From Clostridiales bacterium Firm_16 (GTDB taxonomy: Bacteria; Bacillota; Clostridia; Saccharofermentanales; Saccharofermentanaceae), in assembly GCA_001604185.1 (NCBI GenBank), contig LVAV01000110.1, positions 124,001 to 188,000 on the forward strand: 64,000 nt of DNA, read 5' to 3'. Under the pieces are notes generated by a model. That model did not search any database, was not told the DNA's origin, and worked only from the letters and a program-made list of their open reading frames with translations. This document shows, piece after piece, positions 45,980-53,237 of the stretch. The position numbers and the translations under genes were made by a program. Position 1 is the stretch's first letter; the number at the start of each line of letters is the position of its first letter.

Positions 45980-46009
45980 ATTATCATGCATAACAACTAC
46001 TGTTGTAAA
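45980..46009 (-). promoter_or_regulatory. Promoter of the primase-helicase-like gene
   Basis: On the minus strand TTTACA, 18 bp, GATAAT, ending 38 bases from the ATG. The inverted repeat ACAAC-TACT-GTTGT (45993-46006) overlaps the spacer and -35 and may be an operator. Confidence 0.5.
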
Positions 46010-46069
46010 GAAAAATGTATTAATCCGCTCTTTGATATTTCTATTTATATAAAACTGAAAATGAATATA

Positions 46070-46125
46070 TTGACAAATCTGTCAAATGAGAATATTATAA
46101 ACGTGTTTATATAAACGAGTTTATA
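46070..46125 (+). promoter_or_regulatory. Promoter and tandem palindromic operators of the flavodoxin-TetR operon
   Basis: TTGACA (46070-46075), 17 bp, TATTAT (46093-46098) is a near-consensus promoter. The -35 is the left arm of TTGACA-AATC-TGTCAA (46070-46085). Two palindromes, TATAAACGTGTTTATA (46096-46111) and TATAAACGAGTTTATA (46110-46125), overlap by two bases and cover the -10 and start site. Bound repressor would block transcription. The TetR protein encoded as the third gene is a natural candidate. Confidence 0.8.
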
Positions 46126-46151
46126 AAATAGAAAGTGACGGGTGATTGACT

Positions 46152-46658
46152 ATGATCCTTATCATCAATACAACGTGTAACAATGTTACAACGGCCGAGA
46201 TTAGAGGGCTTCTGGAGAATCGCGGTCTGGAGTATGAAATCGTGGAAGCAGGGAACATGAAGATCGGAAACTGTATCGGATGCAACTTCTGCTGGCTCAA
46301 AACACCGGGTATCTGCTCAGTTAAAGATGACCATGAGCAGATCCTTCGGAAGATTGTCCACGCGGATCAGATGTGGCTGATCTCGGATACGGCACTGGGG
46401 TTCATCGACCATAAGGGAAAGAATGTGATCGACCGGTTGATCCCCCTTTGTACCATGCATCTGAGATTCAAAGGTGATCAGATGCGTCACTACCCACGGT
46501 ACAAAAAGCAGTCGGATATCGGTCTGATCTATCTGGGAGATGGTGATCGGGAGTATCTCGAAAGATGGAACGGCCGGGTCAATCTGAATTTCGGCACGAA
46601 GTCACTGGGTGTGTTCCCGGCGACAGAAATAAAGGAGGCGGTAGCATGCATGCGCTGA
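46152..46658 (+). CDS. Flavodoxin-like NAD(P)H-dependent oxidoreductase 1
   Basis: A 168-residue flavodoxin-fold protein starting at ATG 46152, six bases after GGGTGA. The Cys-rich segment IGNCIGCNFCWLKTPGICSVKDDHEQIL (about 37-64) is characteristic of NADPH-dependent FMN reductase-like proteins of anaerobes; SDTALGFIDHKGKNVIDRL follows. Members transfer electrons via FMN to quinones, nitro compounds or iron; the substrate here is unknown. Codons 9-13 hold the palindrome TGTAACAATGTTACA. It overlaps the next gene by 13 bases. Confidence 0.82.
   Translation: MILIINTTCNNVTTAEIRGLLENRGLEYEIVEAGNMKIGNCIGCNFCWLKTPGICSVKDDHEQILRKIVHADQMWLISDTALGFIDHKGKNVIDRLIPLCTMHLRFKGDQMRHYPRYKKQSDIGLIYLGDGDREYLERWNGRVNLNFGTKSLGVFPATEIKEAVACMR
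46176..46190 (+). promoter_or_regulatory. Palindrome TGTAACAATGTTACA, copy 1 (inside the coding region)
   Basis: A perfect 7-1-7 palindrome about 25 bases into the first flavodoxin gene. The same 15 bases recur at 57434-57448 upstream of a second TetR gene. A regulator binding here would act as a roadblock just downstream of the promoter. Confidence 0.6.
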
Positions 46659-47329
46659 TCATTAACGGAAGTCCTCGGACGAAGAAACTGAGTAATACGG
46701 ATAAGATCCTGAATAAGTTCACTGCCGGTATGAAGGAAGCAGGAAGTACCTTCGAACTATACGAGGTGTCCGATCGAAAGTCATGGGAAACCATGCGACA
46801 GAGCTTTTGCCGGAATGAAAATATACTTATCGCGATTCCGCTGTTCGTGGAATGTATCCCGGGCTTGCTGATGGAATTTCTGGAGACTTTGGAGCCGGAA
46901 CTTGCGGCATGGCGGGAGAAAGAGACCGATCCCAAACCGAAGAAGCTGGCCTTCATATTGCAGAGCGGGTTTGCCGAAGGCGTGCAGCTTCGTTGCGGCG
47001 AGGCGTACCTGATGCGACTGGCGAAGTCCCTGGGATGCGAGTACTTCGGTACGCTTGTAAAGGGGAACAATTTTGGTATAAGATTAGTGGAAAGCGAAGA
47101 GCAGGATAAGGTTACCGTGCCGTATCAGGAGATGGGCCGGATCTATGCCGAGGAGGGGAATTTCGATTCCGAGGCGTGTAAGAAGTTTACGGGTCCAGAG
47201 GTTTTCCCGGCTCCGGTGCGAGTCCTGGTAGGACTGATATTCAAGACTGTGGCCAAGCGCGGATTTGTCCGGGCGGCCAAGGCCTGGGGCTGTACGAAGC
47301 CTTTGAATGACCGGCCGTATGCGAAGTGA
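46646..47329 (+). CDS. Flavodoxin-like oxidoreductase 2
   Basis: A 227-residue protein of the same fold class. The FMN phosphate loop is INGSPRTKKLSNTDKIL (about 5-21), and IAIPLFVECIPGLLMEFLETLE and FILQSGFAEGVQLRCGEAYLMRLAKSLGCEYFG form the rest of the Rossmann-like core. ATG 46646, after AAAGGAGG, overlaps the upstream stop, so the two flavoproteins are translationally coupled and may act together. The track start at 46565 lies inside the first gene. Confidence 0.8.
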   Translation: MHALIINGSPRTKKLSNTDKILNKFTAGMKEAGSTFELYEVSDRKSWETMRQSFCRNENILIAIPLFVECIPGLLMEFLETLEPELAAWREKETDPKPKKLAFILQSGFAEGVQLRCGEAYLMRLAKSLGCEYFGTLVKGNNFGIRLVESEEQDKVTVPYQEMGRIYAEEGNFDSEACKKFTGPEVFPAPVRVLVGLIFKTVAKRGFVRAAKAWGCTKPLNDRPYAK

Positions 47330-47394
47330 CGCGCGGCGAATACAAGTGACGATTGCCCGAACAGGGCGCTGCAAAATAAGATTTAGGAGACGAG

Positions 47395-48033
47395 ATGGGC
47401 AGAAAGACGAAGATCACGAAAGAAATGATCCTGGAAGCCGCTTACGAACTGCTGGATGAAGCTGGTATCGGAGCGGTAGCCATCAAGTCCATCGCGCAGA
47501 AACTGGACTGTTCGACCCAGCCGATCTCCTGGCAGTTCGGGAGCATGACGGAGTTAAAGAAAGAACTCCTTAAATATGCGGGGGGAAGGCTTTATGCGGC
47601 GCTTCCCGGAAAGATGGAAGGACATAACGCTTTGAAGGCTTTTTTCATATCGGGTGTGTATTACATCACGAATGCATGCGATCATCCGAAGGTTTTCCGA
47701 TTCGTCAATGTGGATGACCCGATGGAGACCATCGGAGAGGAGTTTCGTGGAGAGGGAACGATATTCTCGGAGCAGTTTAATAAGTATGCGGTGGAGCAGC
47801 TCTGCGCGGCGTATCCGATCGATCCGGAGAAAATTGTGGAAACGGTGCGGAATGCGGTGATCTACACCCACGGACTTGCGGTCATGATGATCTGGGATCA
47901 CTTCCGTATGCCGAAGAAAAAGGCGTGCAGGATGACGTTCGACATGGGAGTTACGTTGTTGAAGGAAATCGGCATCGAGGACCTGGGTTTCAAGTTCGAG
48001 GATGCGTATAATGATATCTGCGGAATAAATTGA
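47395..48033 (+). CDS. TetR-family transcriptional regulator 1
   Basis: A 212-residue regulator. The N-terminal HTH is ITKEMILEAAYELLDEAGIGAVAIKSIAQKLDCSTQPISWQFGSMTELKKELL (about 7-59); the helix-turn-helix is somewhat atypical in having TQPISWQFG in place of the common xxxLYxHF. The C-terminal ligand domain is helical. As last gene of the flavodoxin operon it probably represses its own promoter, where tandem palindromes lie. Ribosome site TAGGAGAC. Confidence 0.9.
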   Translation: MGRKTKITKEMILEAAYELLDEAGIGAVAIKSIAQKLDCSTQPISWQFGSMTELKKELLKYAGGRLYAALPGKMEGHNALKAFFISGVYYITNACDHPKVFRFVNVDDPMETIGEEFRGEGTIFSEQFNKYAVEQLCAAYPIDPEKIVETVRNAVIYTHGLAVMMIWDHFRMPKKKACRMTFDMGVTLLKEIGIEDLGFKFEDAYNDICGIN

Positions 48034-48129
48034 CGAACGCACCACGAATTGCGTGGCAGGCATGCGAGAGAAAAGTGTATTGGACCGGCCGGAAGGGGCA
48101 CGGGAAAAAGAAGGGAATAGAAAAAACAT

Positions 48130-48825
48130 ATGAAAACGATCACAGCGTTTGGCGATTCCGTCTTAAAGGGTGTCGTCTACGAGGATGAGCATTATAAAGT
48201 GGCGGATTCTTCCATTCAGAAGATATGTGAAGAGTCCTTTGGTATCACGATCGAGAACAAGGCGCGTTTCGGAAGCACCATTACGAAAGGCGAGTCGATC
48301 TTCGAGCGAAACCTGGACTTGATCCGGGAATCTTCGGGGCAGTACGTGGTGCTGGAATTCGGCGGCAATGACTGTGATTTCAACTGGAAAGAGATCTCGG
48401 AAGATCCGGATCGCGTGCACCTTCCTATGAGTACCATCGAGAATTTCACCGTTACCTATTCGGCGATCATCAGCGAGATCAAGAAACTGGGAAAGACCCC
48501 TGTTCTGCTTTCGCTGCCGCCGATCGATTCTGCACGGTATTTCAAGCATATTTCCAAAGGCCTCAACGGGGAAAACATCATGAAGTGGATGCGCAACGAC
48601 AAGCAGTACATCACCAACTGGCACGAGCGCTATAACATCGAGATCTTCAAGCTGGCCATCGCCAATGAGGTGCCGGTGATCGACATTACCTCGGTTTTCC
48701 TGGAGAAGAAAGATTACGCGAGATATCTTTGTGCAGATGGGATCCACCCCAACGTCAAGGGGCAGAAGCTCATCGCCGATGCCATCGCGGCACATGTGAG
48801 AAAGAAGAAGATCTCCTTCACGTAA
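48130..48825 (+). CDS. SGNH/GDSL-family hydrolase 1
   Basis: A 231-residue cytoplasmic esterase-like protein without a signal peptide. Block I AFGDSVLKG (Ser at about 9), block III EFGGNDCDF, and block V DGIHPNVKGQ with Asp and His are all present. The family hydrolyses acyl or aryl esters; the substrate is unknown. It follows the TetR gene by 96 bases. CCACG-AATTG-CGTGG (48042-48056) lies in that gap. A weak AAAGAAGGGAATAG ribosome site precedes the ATG. Confidence 0.85.
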   Translation: MKTITAFGDSVLKGVVYEDEHYKVADSSIQKICEESFGITIENKARFGSTITKGESIFERNLDLIRESSGQYVVLEFGGNDCDFNWKEISEDPDRVHLPMSTIENFTVTYSAIISEIKKLGKTPVLLSLPPIDSARYFKHISKGLNGENIMKWMRNDKQYITNWHERYNIEIFKLAIANEVPVIDITSVFLEKKDYARYLCADGIHPNVKGQKLIADAIAAHVRKKKISFT

Positions 48826-48841
48826 GTCAGTAAAGATAAAA

Positions 48842-48985
48842 GGAAGGGCTAATCCGAACTACACGGGAACGTGTGCATGCGGTGTGAGAAAATCGGATGT
48901 TTCCAAACTCCTGCGTGAAAAACAGGAAGCAGATAAAAAAGCGAGAGAGCAGAGAATTGCTGAACGAAGAAATATCCAGGAATGA
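48842..48985 (+). pseudogene. Possible gene remnant ending in a charged helix
   Basis: Between the SGNH hydrolase and the next terminator, one frame reads GRANPNYTGTCACGVRKSDVSKLLREKQEADKKAREQRIAERRNIQE followed by TGA. It looks like the C-terminal end of a protein, with a CxC pair and a helical tail, but has no ATG or ribosome site in frame and is closed upstream by a stop inside the hydrolase gene. It may be a decayed fragment or chance. Confidence 0.25.
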
Positions 48986-49009
48986 GGATGAACGAGAATT
49001 ATATGTGGG

Positions 49010-49042
49010 CAAAGAAAAGACGCCCGGTTTTCACCGGACGCC
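49010..49042 (-). terminator. Terminator of the large lipoprotein gene (minus)
   Basis: Read on the minus strand: GGCGTCCGGT-GAAA-ACCGGGCGTC with two G-T pairs and a GNRA-like loop, followed by TTTTCTTTG. Confidence 0.85.
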
Positions 49043-49083
49043 TTCCTCTTTATTGAAATACAAACAATGCCTTGTAACTAACC

Positions 49084-50811
49084 TTACCCAGCAAAGAAGA
49101 TTCCTACAAAGAGGTCTTTCTGATCAACGCCGTCGATCTTGAGGCTCCAATCATCTTCGCCCTGGGCCGCATCTATCTTAAGCTCAAAGTAGAAGTTCTG
49201 AGTTGCGTCCGCATTCAGACACTCGCAGAGCACGGTTCTGGTGTCAAGATCAATGCCGGTTACAGCAAATACTGTTTTGGCAGGAAGTGTGGCAGTTCCG
49301 TCAGCTGCGCCGTTGCTATTAACCTTGTTCACAACAAGTTCCTGTTTCGTAGCCAGGATAGTATTTCTCGAACCCATGTTTACGGTCTTTTTCGGCATAC
49401 CGTCATTACCCATGGCAGAAACTCTGTCAATGACATAACCGGTACCCATAATATCGGAACTGTTGTTAATCGTGAAGTTTGCCGGATCATAGAAGAAGCC
49501 GTCAATACCAATAATCGGCAGGTTGCTGTAGAAAGATTTCTGGAACTTAAAAGAAGAACCATCATACTTAAAAACTGCGACTACTGCATCCGAGCTTTCC
49601 GGGTACAGCTCCGCGTAAACATAGAAACCATCGTCGGTCTTAAGCAGATAGAATTCAGAAAGTCCCATATAGGAGTAACGCAACTCGCTTTCCGGAAGCT
49701 TCTCAAGATTGCCATTCACAGAGATACCAAATTCGGTAAGAGCTTCAGTGTCATCCAACTTTGTATAAGCACTGATGTTATCCATTTTGCCGTCGCCATC
49801 GACATCCCAGAGGATGTGATCGTACTCATCGGACTCAAGTACATAGCTTTCCGGTGTCGCACCAAAAAGACTCATATCGAAATAATCGCCTGCATACGCA
49901 GCGGGAATCTTGTACATGGTAAATCTTTCATCGACGGTATATACGAAGATCACTCCGTCATAGGTAAGAAGGAAAGGAACTGTGGTGTCCGCATCACTGA
50001 TCTGACTTGCCAGAGCATTCACTTCCTCCATTTTGAACTTGTCGTCCTTCAGTGCACCGCCCAGGTATTCTGTAAAGAACTTGGCAAACCCGGCTCTGTC
50101 AGAAACGATGTCATTCAGATTGTATTCCATTGCGTCACCGGAACGGTAGTTATATACCTTATAGCTAGCTGAATAGCTGCCGGTCGGATCAATAGCGCCC
50201 TGATAAAGTACAAAGGAAAAGACATCGCTGTCTGCACGGACAATATACGTATGGCTTGTCTCCGTGAGAGAATTGATTGCAGAACCATCTACATAGCTCG
50301 GAAGTTTCTCGTCAAAAACCCGATCATACTCGGTGTTCAAACCAGGATAGATACCATCGAGAGAATTCCACAACTGAGAATAGTTGTCTTCGTCTTTGAC
50401 CGTAAGCATATCGACTTCCTTGGCGATCCTGGTGATTCTGTTGTCATCAACGGAGGCAACAAAACCGTAAGCGCGGGAGTCTTTTGTAATGGTGTAGTCC
50501 AGTTTCTTCAGATCGTTTCGGATGGCGAAATCCGGAGAAATGGTAAAGTTGGAAAGTCCAGATGCCCCAGAATCGGATGCTTTTGTGGAGTCTTCCGTTT
50601 CAGAAGATGTAGTTTCTTCCGTCTTTTCGGTTGCCTCTGTTGTTTCGTCTGTCTTTTCTGTTTCTGATTCCGACGTCAAAGACTCTTTGGTCTCAGTTGC
50701 AGATGTTGTTGTGACATTCGTCTTTTTTGTTGTCTCCTCACTCTTTTTCGAGCATCCCGCAAGGGAAGCGACCATCGCAAGAGAGAGAAGGACAGATACT
50801 GCACGTTTCAT
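49084..50811 (-). CDS. Large lipoprotein with Thr/Glu/Ser-rich linker
   Basis: A 575-residue exported lipoprotein: the signal peptide ends SLAGC with Cys at 20. Residues about 22-90 are a low-complexity spacer of Thr, Glu, Ser and Lys that would lift the domain off the membrane through the cell wall. The rest (about 95-575) is a beta-rich extracellular region with FILL-poor, Tyr/Asp-rich sequence and no family I recognise. GGAGGTG precedes the ATG. Confidence 0.78.
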   Translation of the reverse strand: MKRAVSVLLSLAMVASLAGCSKKSEETTKKTNVTTTSATETKESLTSESETEKTDETTEATEKTEETTSSETEDSTKASDSGASGLSNFTISPDFAIRNDLKKLDYTITKDSRAYGFVASVDDNRITRIAKEVDMLTVKDEDNYSQLWNSLDGIYPGLNTEYDRVFDEKLPSYVDGSAINSLTETSHTYIVRADSDVFSFVLYQGAIDPTGSYSASYKVYNYRSGDAMEYNLNDIVSDRAGFAKFFTEYLGGALKDDKFKMEEVNALASQISDADTTVPFLLTYDGVIFVYTVDERFTMYKIPAAYAGDYFDMSLFGATPESYVLESDEYDHILWDVDGDGKMDNISAYTKLDDTEALTEFGISVNGNLEKLPESELRYSYMGLSEFYLLKTDDGFYVYAELYPESSDAVVAVFKYDGSSFKFQKSFYSNLPIIGIDGFFYDPANFTINNSSDIMGTGYVIDRVSAMGNDGMPKKTVNMGSRNTILATKQELVVNKVNSNGAADGTATLPAKTVFAVTGIDLDTRTVLCECLNADATQNFYFELKIDAAQGEDDWSLKIDGVDQKDLFVGIFFAG

Positions 50812-50836
50812 ACGCCCACCTCCTAAAATATACCTA

Positions 50837-50865
50837 ATTATATTCTTTCAAGATTCAATTGTCGA
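50837..50865 (-). promoter_or_regulatory. Promoter of the large lipoprotein gene
   Basis: On the minus strand TCGACA, 17 bp, TATAAT, 26 bases from the ATG at 50811. Confidence 0.7.
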
Positions 50866-50934
50866 ATCAGCCCACGCACCTTGTGCCGCAGCCCCGTCCA
50901 TCCTTTTCAAAAACACTTTTTCAGGCAGTTCTTT

Positions 50935-50987
50935 CTTTGCTGTTGTCCAGCAAAGAGGGTACATATCAAAGTTGGACAACAACTTTG
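50935..50987. repeat. Two adjacent hairpins with complementary loops
   Basis: CTTTGCTG-TTGTC-CAGCAAAG (50935-50955) and CAAAGTTG-GACAA-CAACTTTG (50967-50987) each have a perfect 8-bp stem, and their loops are reverse complements. TGTTGTCCA in the first and TGGACAACA in the second can also pair over 9 bp. They lie between the 3' end of an SGNH hydrolase gene and the promoter of the lipoprotein gene, both on the minus strand. No T run follows on either strand. Confidence 0.75.
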
Positions 50988-51022
50988 GGGGTTCACTTCA
51001 TTTTGAGACAGCTCCTTGTTTT

Positions 51023-51670
51023 TTAGCTGATAGAGAGTACCAGCTCCGCGAGATTCTCGGCCAGGGCGTGATGCCCTTCTTCCGTCAGGTGGAGGGAGTC
51101 CTCCTTGGAAGGCTGAACGCAGGTGGCGGCGTCGAAGAAGAGACAGTTCTTGGCGGTGGCTACAGCCTTATAATGCTGCGCGAAAAGCTTCGATTCTTCT
51201 ATCGATCGCGGTGCGAAAGCGCCGGAAAAAACGGAGTTCGGCATGTCTTCGCCGATGAGGGGCGGGGACACCAGAATGATCTTCGGGATGTCGCCTTGCT
51301 TCTCCTTCGTGAAGGACTGAATCGTGTCGACCAAGATGCCGGCATTCTCTGCAATCTGGGCGGCAGTCAGGTGGAAGACTTCTTTGAGGTCGTTGGTTCC
51401 CAGCATCAGGATCACGATATCCACAGGCTTATGGGAATTCAGGCAGGGCTTAAGGTAATCCAGACCGTTCTTCCAGCCTTCGACAGGATCATCCGTCACG
51501 GTGGTGCGGCCATTGCATCCTTCTTCGATGACGGTAAAAGTACCGGCAGCGCGCTGATCCAGCACGGCCTGCAGATGCCCCGGCCAGCGGATATCTTTCG
51601 GATATCGAAGTCCGTTCTTCGGGTCGTAGCCGAATGTGTTGGAATCGCCGTAGCAAAGAATCGTTGTCAT
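51023..51670 (-). CDS. SGNH/GDSL-family hydrolase 2
   Basis: A 215-residue esterase-like protein. Block I ILCYGDSNTFGYD (Ser at about 9), block II region EEGCNGRTT with the oxyanion Gly, block III LMLGTNDLK with Asn, and block V LHLTEEGHHALAENL with the catalytic His. This pattern resembles arylesterase/acyl-CoA thioesterase I-like hydrolases, for example those related to YpmR-type proteins. The ATG at 51670 has AGGAGA upstream; the track start 141 bases earlier is not supported. No signal peptide, so it is probably cytoplasmic. Confidence 0.86.
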   Translation of the reverse strand: MTTILCYGDSNTFGYDPKNGLRYPKDIRWPGHLQAVLDQRAAGTFTVIEEGCNGRTTVTDDPVEGWKNGLDYLKPCLNSHKPVDIVILMLGTNDLKEVFHLTAAQIAENAGILVDTIQSFTKEKQGDIPKIILVSPPLIGEDMPNSVFSGAFAPRSIEESKLFAQHYKAVATAKNCLFFDAATCVQPSKEDSLHLTEEGHHALAENLAELVLSIS

Positions 51671-51724
51671 GTTTATCTCCTGTCCGGGGTGGCCCTGTGT
51701 ATCGCGATTTTTCAATTCGAATTC

Positions 51725-51755
51725 ATTATACACGAAAGGCGAGATTTTTTTGCAA
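51725..51755 (-). promoter_or_regulatory. Possible promoter of SGNH hydrolase 2
   Basis: On the minus strand TTGCAA, 19 bp, TATAAT, about 55 bases from the ATG. The spacer is long. Confidence 0.35.
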
Positions 51756-51829
51756 CAGAATCCGGACCAACCTCGTCTTATATGCAGAGGCGGTTTTCTG
51801 CCTGTAAGCATGGATGAGGAGAAAAGAGC

Positions 51830-52957
51830 ATGTTAAGAAGAAAAGCATCAGCAATACTTGCCGGAGTGATGGTTTTATTCGTGATTTCCGGATGCGCCAA
51901 AAAGCCTACCCGTACGACCCGTGATCCGGAGGACAGTTCGGGCACCTCGGTAGAGAGTACATCCGACACCACTTCAGGTTCGGGCACCTCGGTAGAGAGT
52001 ACATCCGACACCACTTCATGTTCGACCACCGAAGACACCACGGAGTCCAACGATCCCGGTCTGACCAAGCGCGACCCTGATCAAGTGCTTTTCACATATG
52101 AGAGATATAACTACGCATGGAGCCAACAGGAAGCCTACGTATTCGTGATGGGGGACGGGCGGCTTTATTCCTACTCCGGAGACATCCCTTTCACGACAGA
52201 TTTCGAGAATTCTCCGGACAGCGTGGAGAAGTTCGAGATCCTCAAAACCCTGAAACCTTTCGCCGTGATGGACGAAAGTTATCTGCAGCTTCTCTATGCC
52301 ACGGCTTCCAAGATCGACCCCGATGCGGCCACGGAGAAGAAACACGCGGCCTGTGATTTCGGGCAGATCGTGCTTTACTACTGGCAGGAGGACGGAACGA
52401 GGGTCCGCTGTTTCGAGACCGGAGATGTGGACTACATCATTGACGACGCCAATGCCAAGAACATGGAGAAGCTCTGGGAAGATGCGTCATACCATGTGAG
52501 TGATGCGGACGGTCCGGATACGGTTACCTTCCTGACCGACGATAGCTTCATGGGCACGCTCCACTGCGGTTACGTGATCCTGGACGAGAAAGATTCCGGC
52601 AAATATCTGTTCACCACTTTCGAAGCTTTCGAGAAGAAAGCCAAAGAATGGGGCGTGGACATTTCGAGTATAAAGTTCCCGGCTGATAAAGAAGATTTTT
52701 ACCGTGCCAAAGCGGTCTTCGTTCAGCTGGATATCGTACCGAGCACGGGTTACAACCGTGATTACGACGCATTTATCGTGGCGGATTCCAAGACCTGTTC
52801 CTTCCACCCGTCGAAGGAATGGGCGAATCCCGACCCGGATTCCATAGTTGGCGCGATGATGGACGGTTTCCTGACGTACTGTATGTACAAAGAGGTCAGT
52901 GTGAATGAGACGGAATTCCTGACCGAGGACGGCGGGACCTGGCAGGTGGTAGATTGA
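51830..52957 (+). CDS. Lipoprotein with duplicated 14-residue linker
   Basis: A 375-residue exported lipoprotein. The signal peptide ends VISGC, with the lipid-anchor Cys at about 22. The linker TRTTRDPEDS is followed by GTSVESTSDTTSGS repeated in tandem (42-bp unit). The folded part, about 90-375, has alternating strands and helices with many acidic and aromatic residues; no family is recognised. The sequence TRTTRDP also opens the linker of the lipoprotein at 54926. The ATG follows GGAGAAAAGAG. Confidence 0.78.
   Translation: MLRRKASAILAGVMVLFVISGCAKKPTRTTRDPEDSSGTSVESTSDTTSGSGTSVESTSDTTSCSTTEDTTESNDPGLTKRDPDQVLFTYERYNYAWSQQEAYVFVMGDGRLYSYSGDIPFTTDFENSPDSVEKFEILKTLKPFAVMDESYLQLLYATASKIDPDAATEKKHAACDFGQIVLYYWQEDGTRVRCFETGDVDYIIDDANAKNMEKLWEDASYHVSDADGPDTVTFLTDDSFMGTLHCGYVILDEKDSGKYLFTTFEAFEKKAKEWGVDISSIKFPADKEDFYRAKAVFVQLDIVPSTGYNRDYDAFIVADSKTCSFHPSKEWANPDPDSIVGAMMDGFLTYCMYKEVSVNETEFLTEDGGTWQVVD
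51936..52019 (+). repeat. 42-bp tandem duplication in the lipoprotein linker
   Basis: GTTCGGGCACCTCGGTAGAG... (51936-51976) recurs at 51978-52018 with 41 identical bases in register, so the copies are a recent in-frame duplication of 14 residues. A third GTTCG begins at 52020, but the unit diverges there. Confidence 0.9.
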
Positions 52958-53076
52958 CCTGTCGAATATCAAGTGGCGAATATGAAAAAACAATGGAACA
53001 GATGTCCGTCCACCAAACGCCAATAATGTAAAGCAGGTCGCCCCCTTTGTATCCTTCAGATGTCTTTTGACCTGCA

Positions 53077-53108
53077 CTCGGCTCCGAAAAGCGGGGCCGA
53101 GTTTTTTT
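53077..53108 (+). terminator. Terminator before the flavoprotein gene
   Basis: CTCGGCTCCG-AAAAG-CGGGGCCGAG (one G-T pair) followed by a run of seven T. It ends the lipoprotein transcript; the stem is 10 bp. The 120 bases before it hold no gene. Confidence 0.9.
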
Positions 53109-53182
53109 GCCCCGGAAGGAGGGAAAGGTCCGGATCGCAGAAACGAGGCAAGTATTTTTCACAAAGATGTGACACGAAGTTG

Positions 53183-53191
53183 TGGTACAAT
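53183..53191 (+). promoter_or_regulatory. Extended -10 promoter of the flavoprotein gene
   Basis: TGGTACAAT is an extended -10, 47 bases before the ATG. No -35 at 17 bp is evident. Confidence 0.55.
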
Positions 53192-53237
53192 AAAACACGG
53201 TTGTAAAAAAGTTATAAGCAAAGAAGGGATATAGGAA

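Noticed and set aside
53033-53075. GCAGGTC/GACCTGC repeat as an antiterminator
   Set aside because: It does not overlap the CTCGGC terminator stem that follows, so the two structures do not compete; the 29-nt loop makes it weak.
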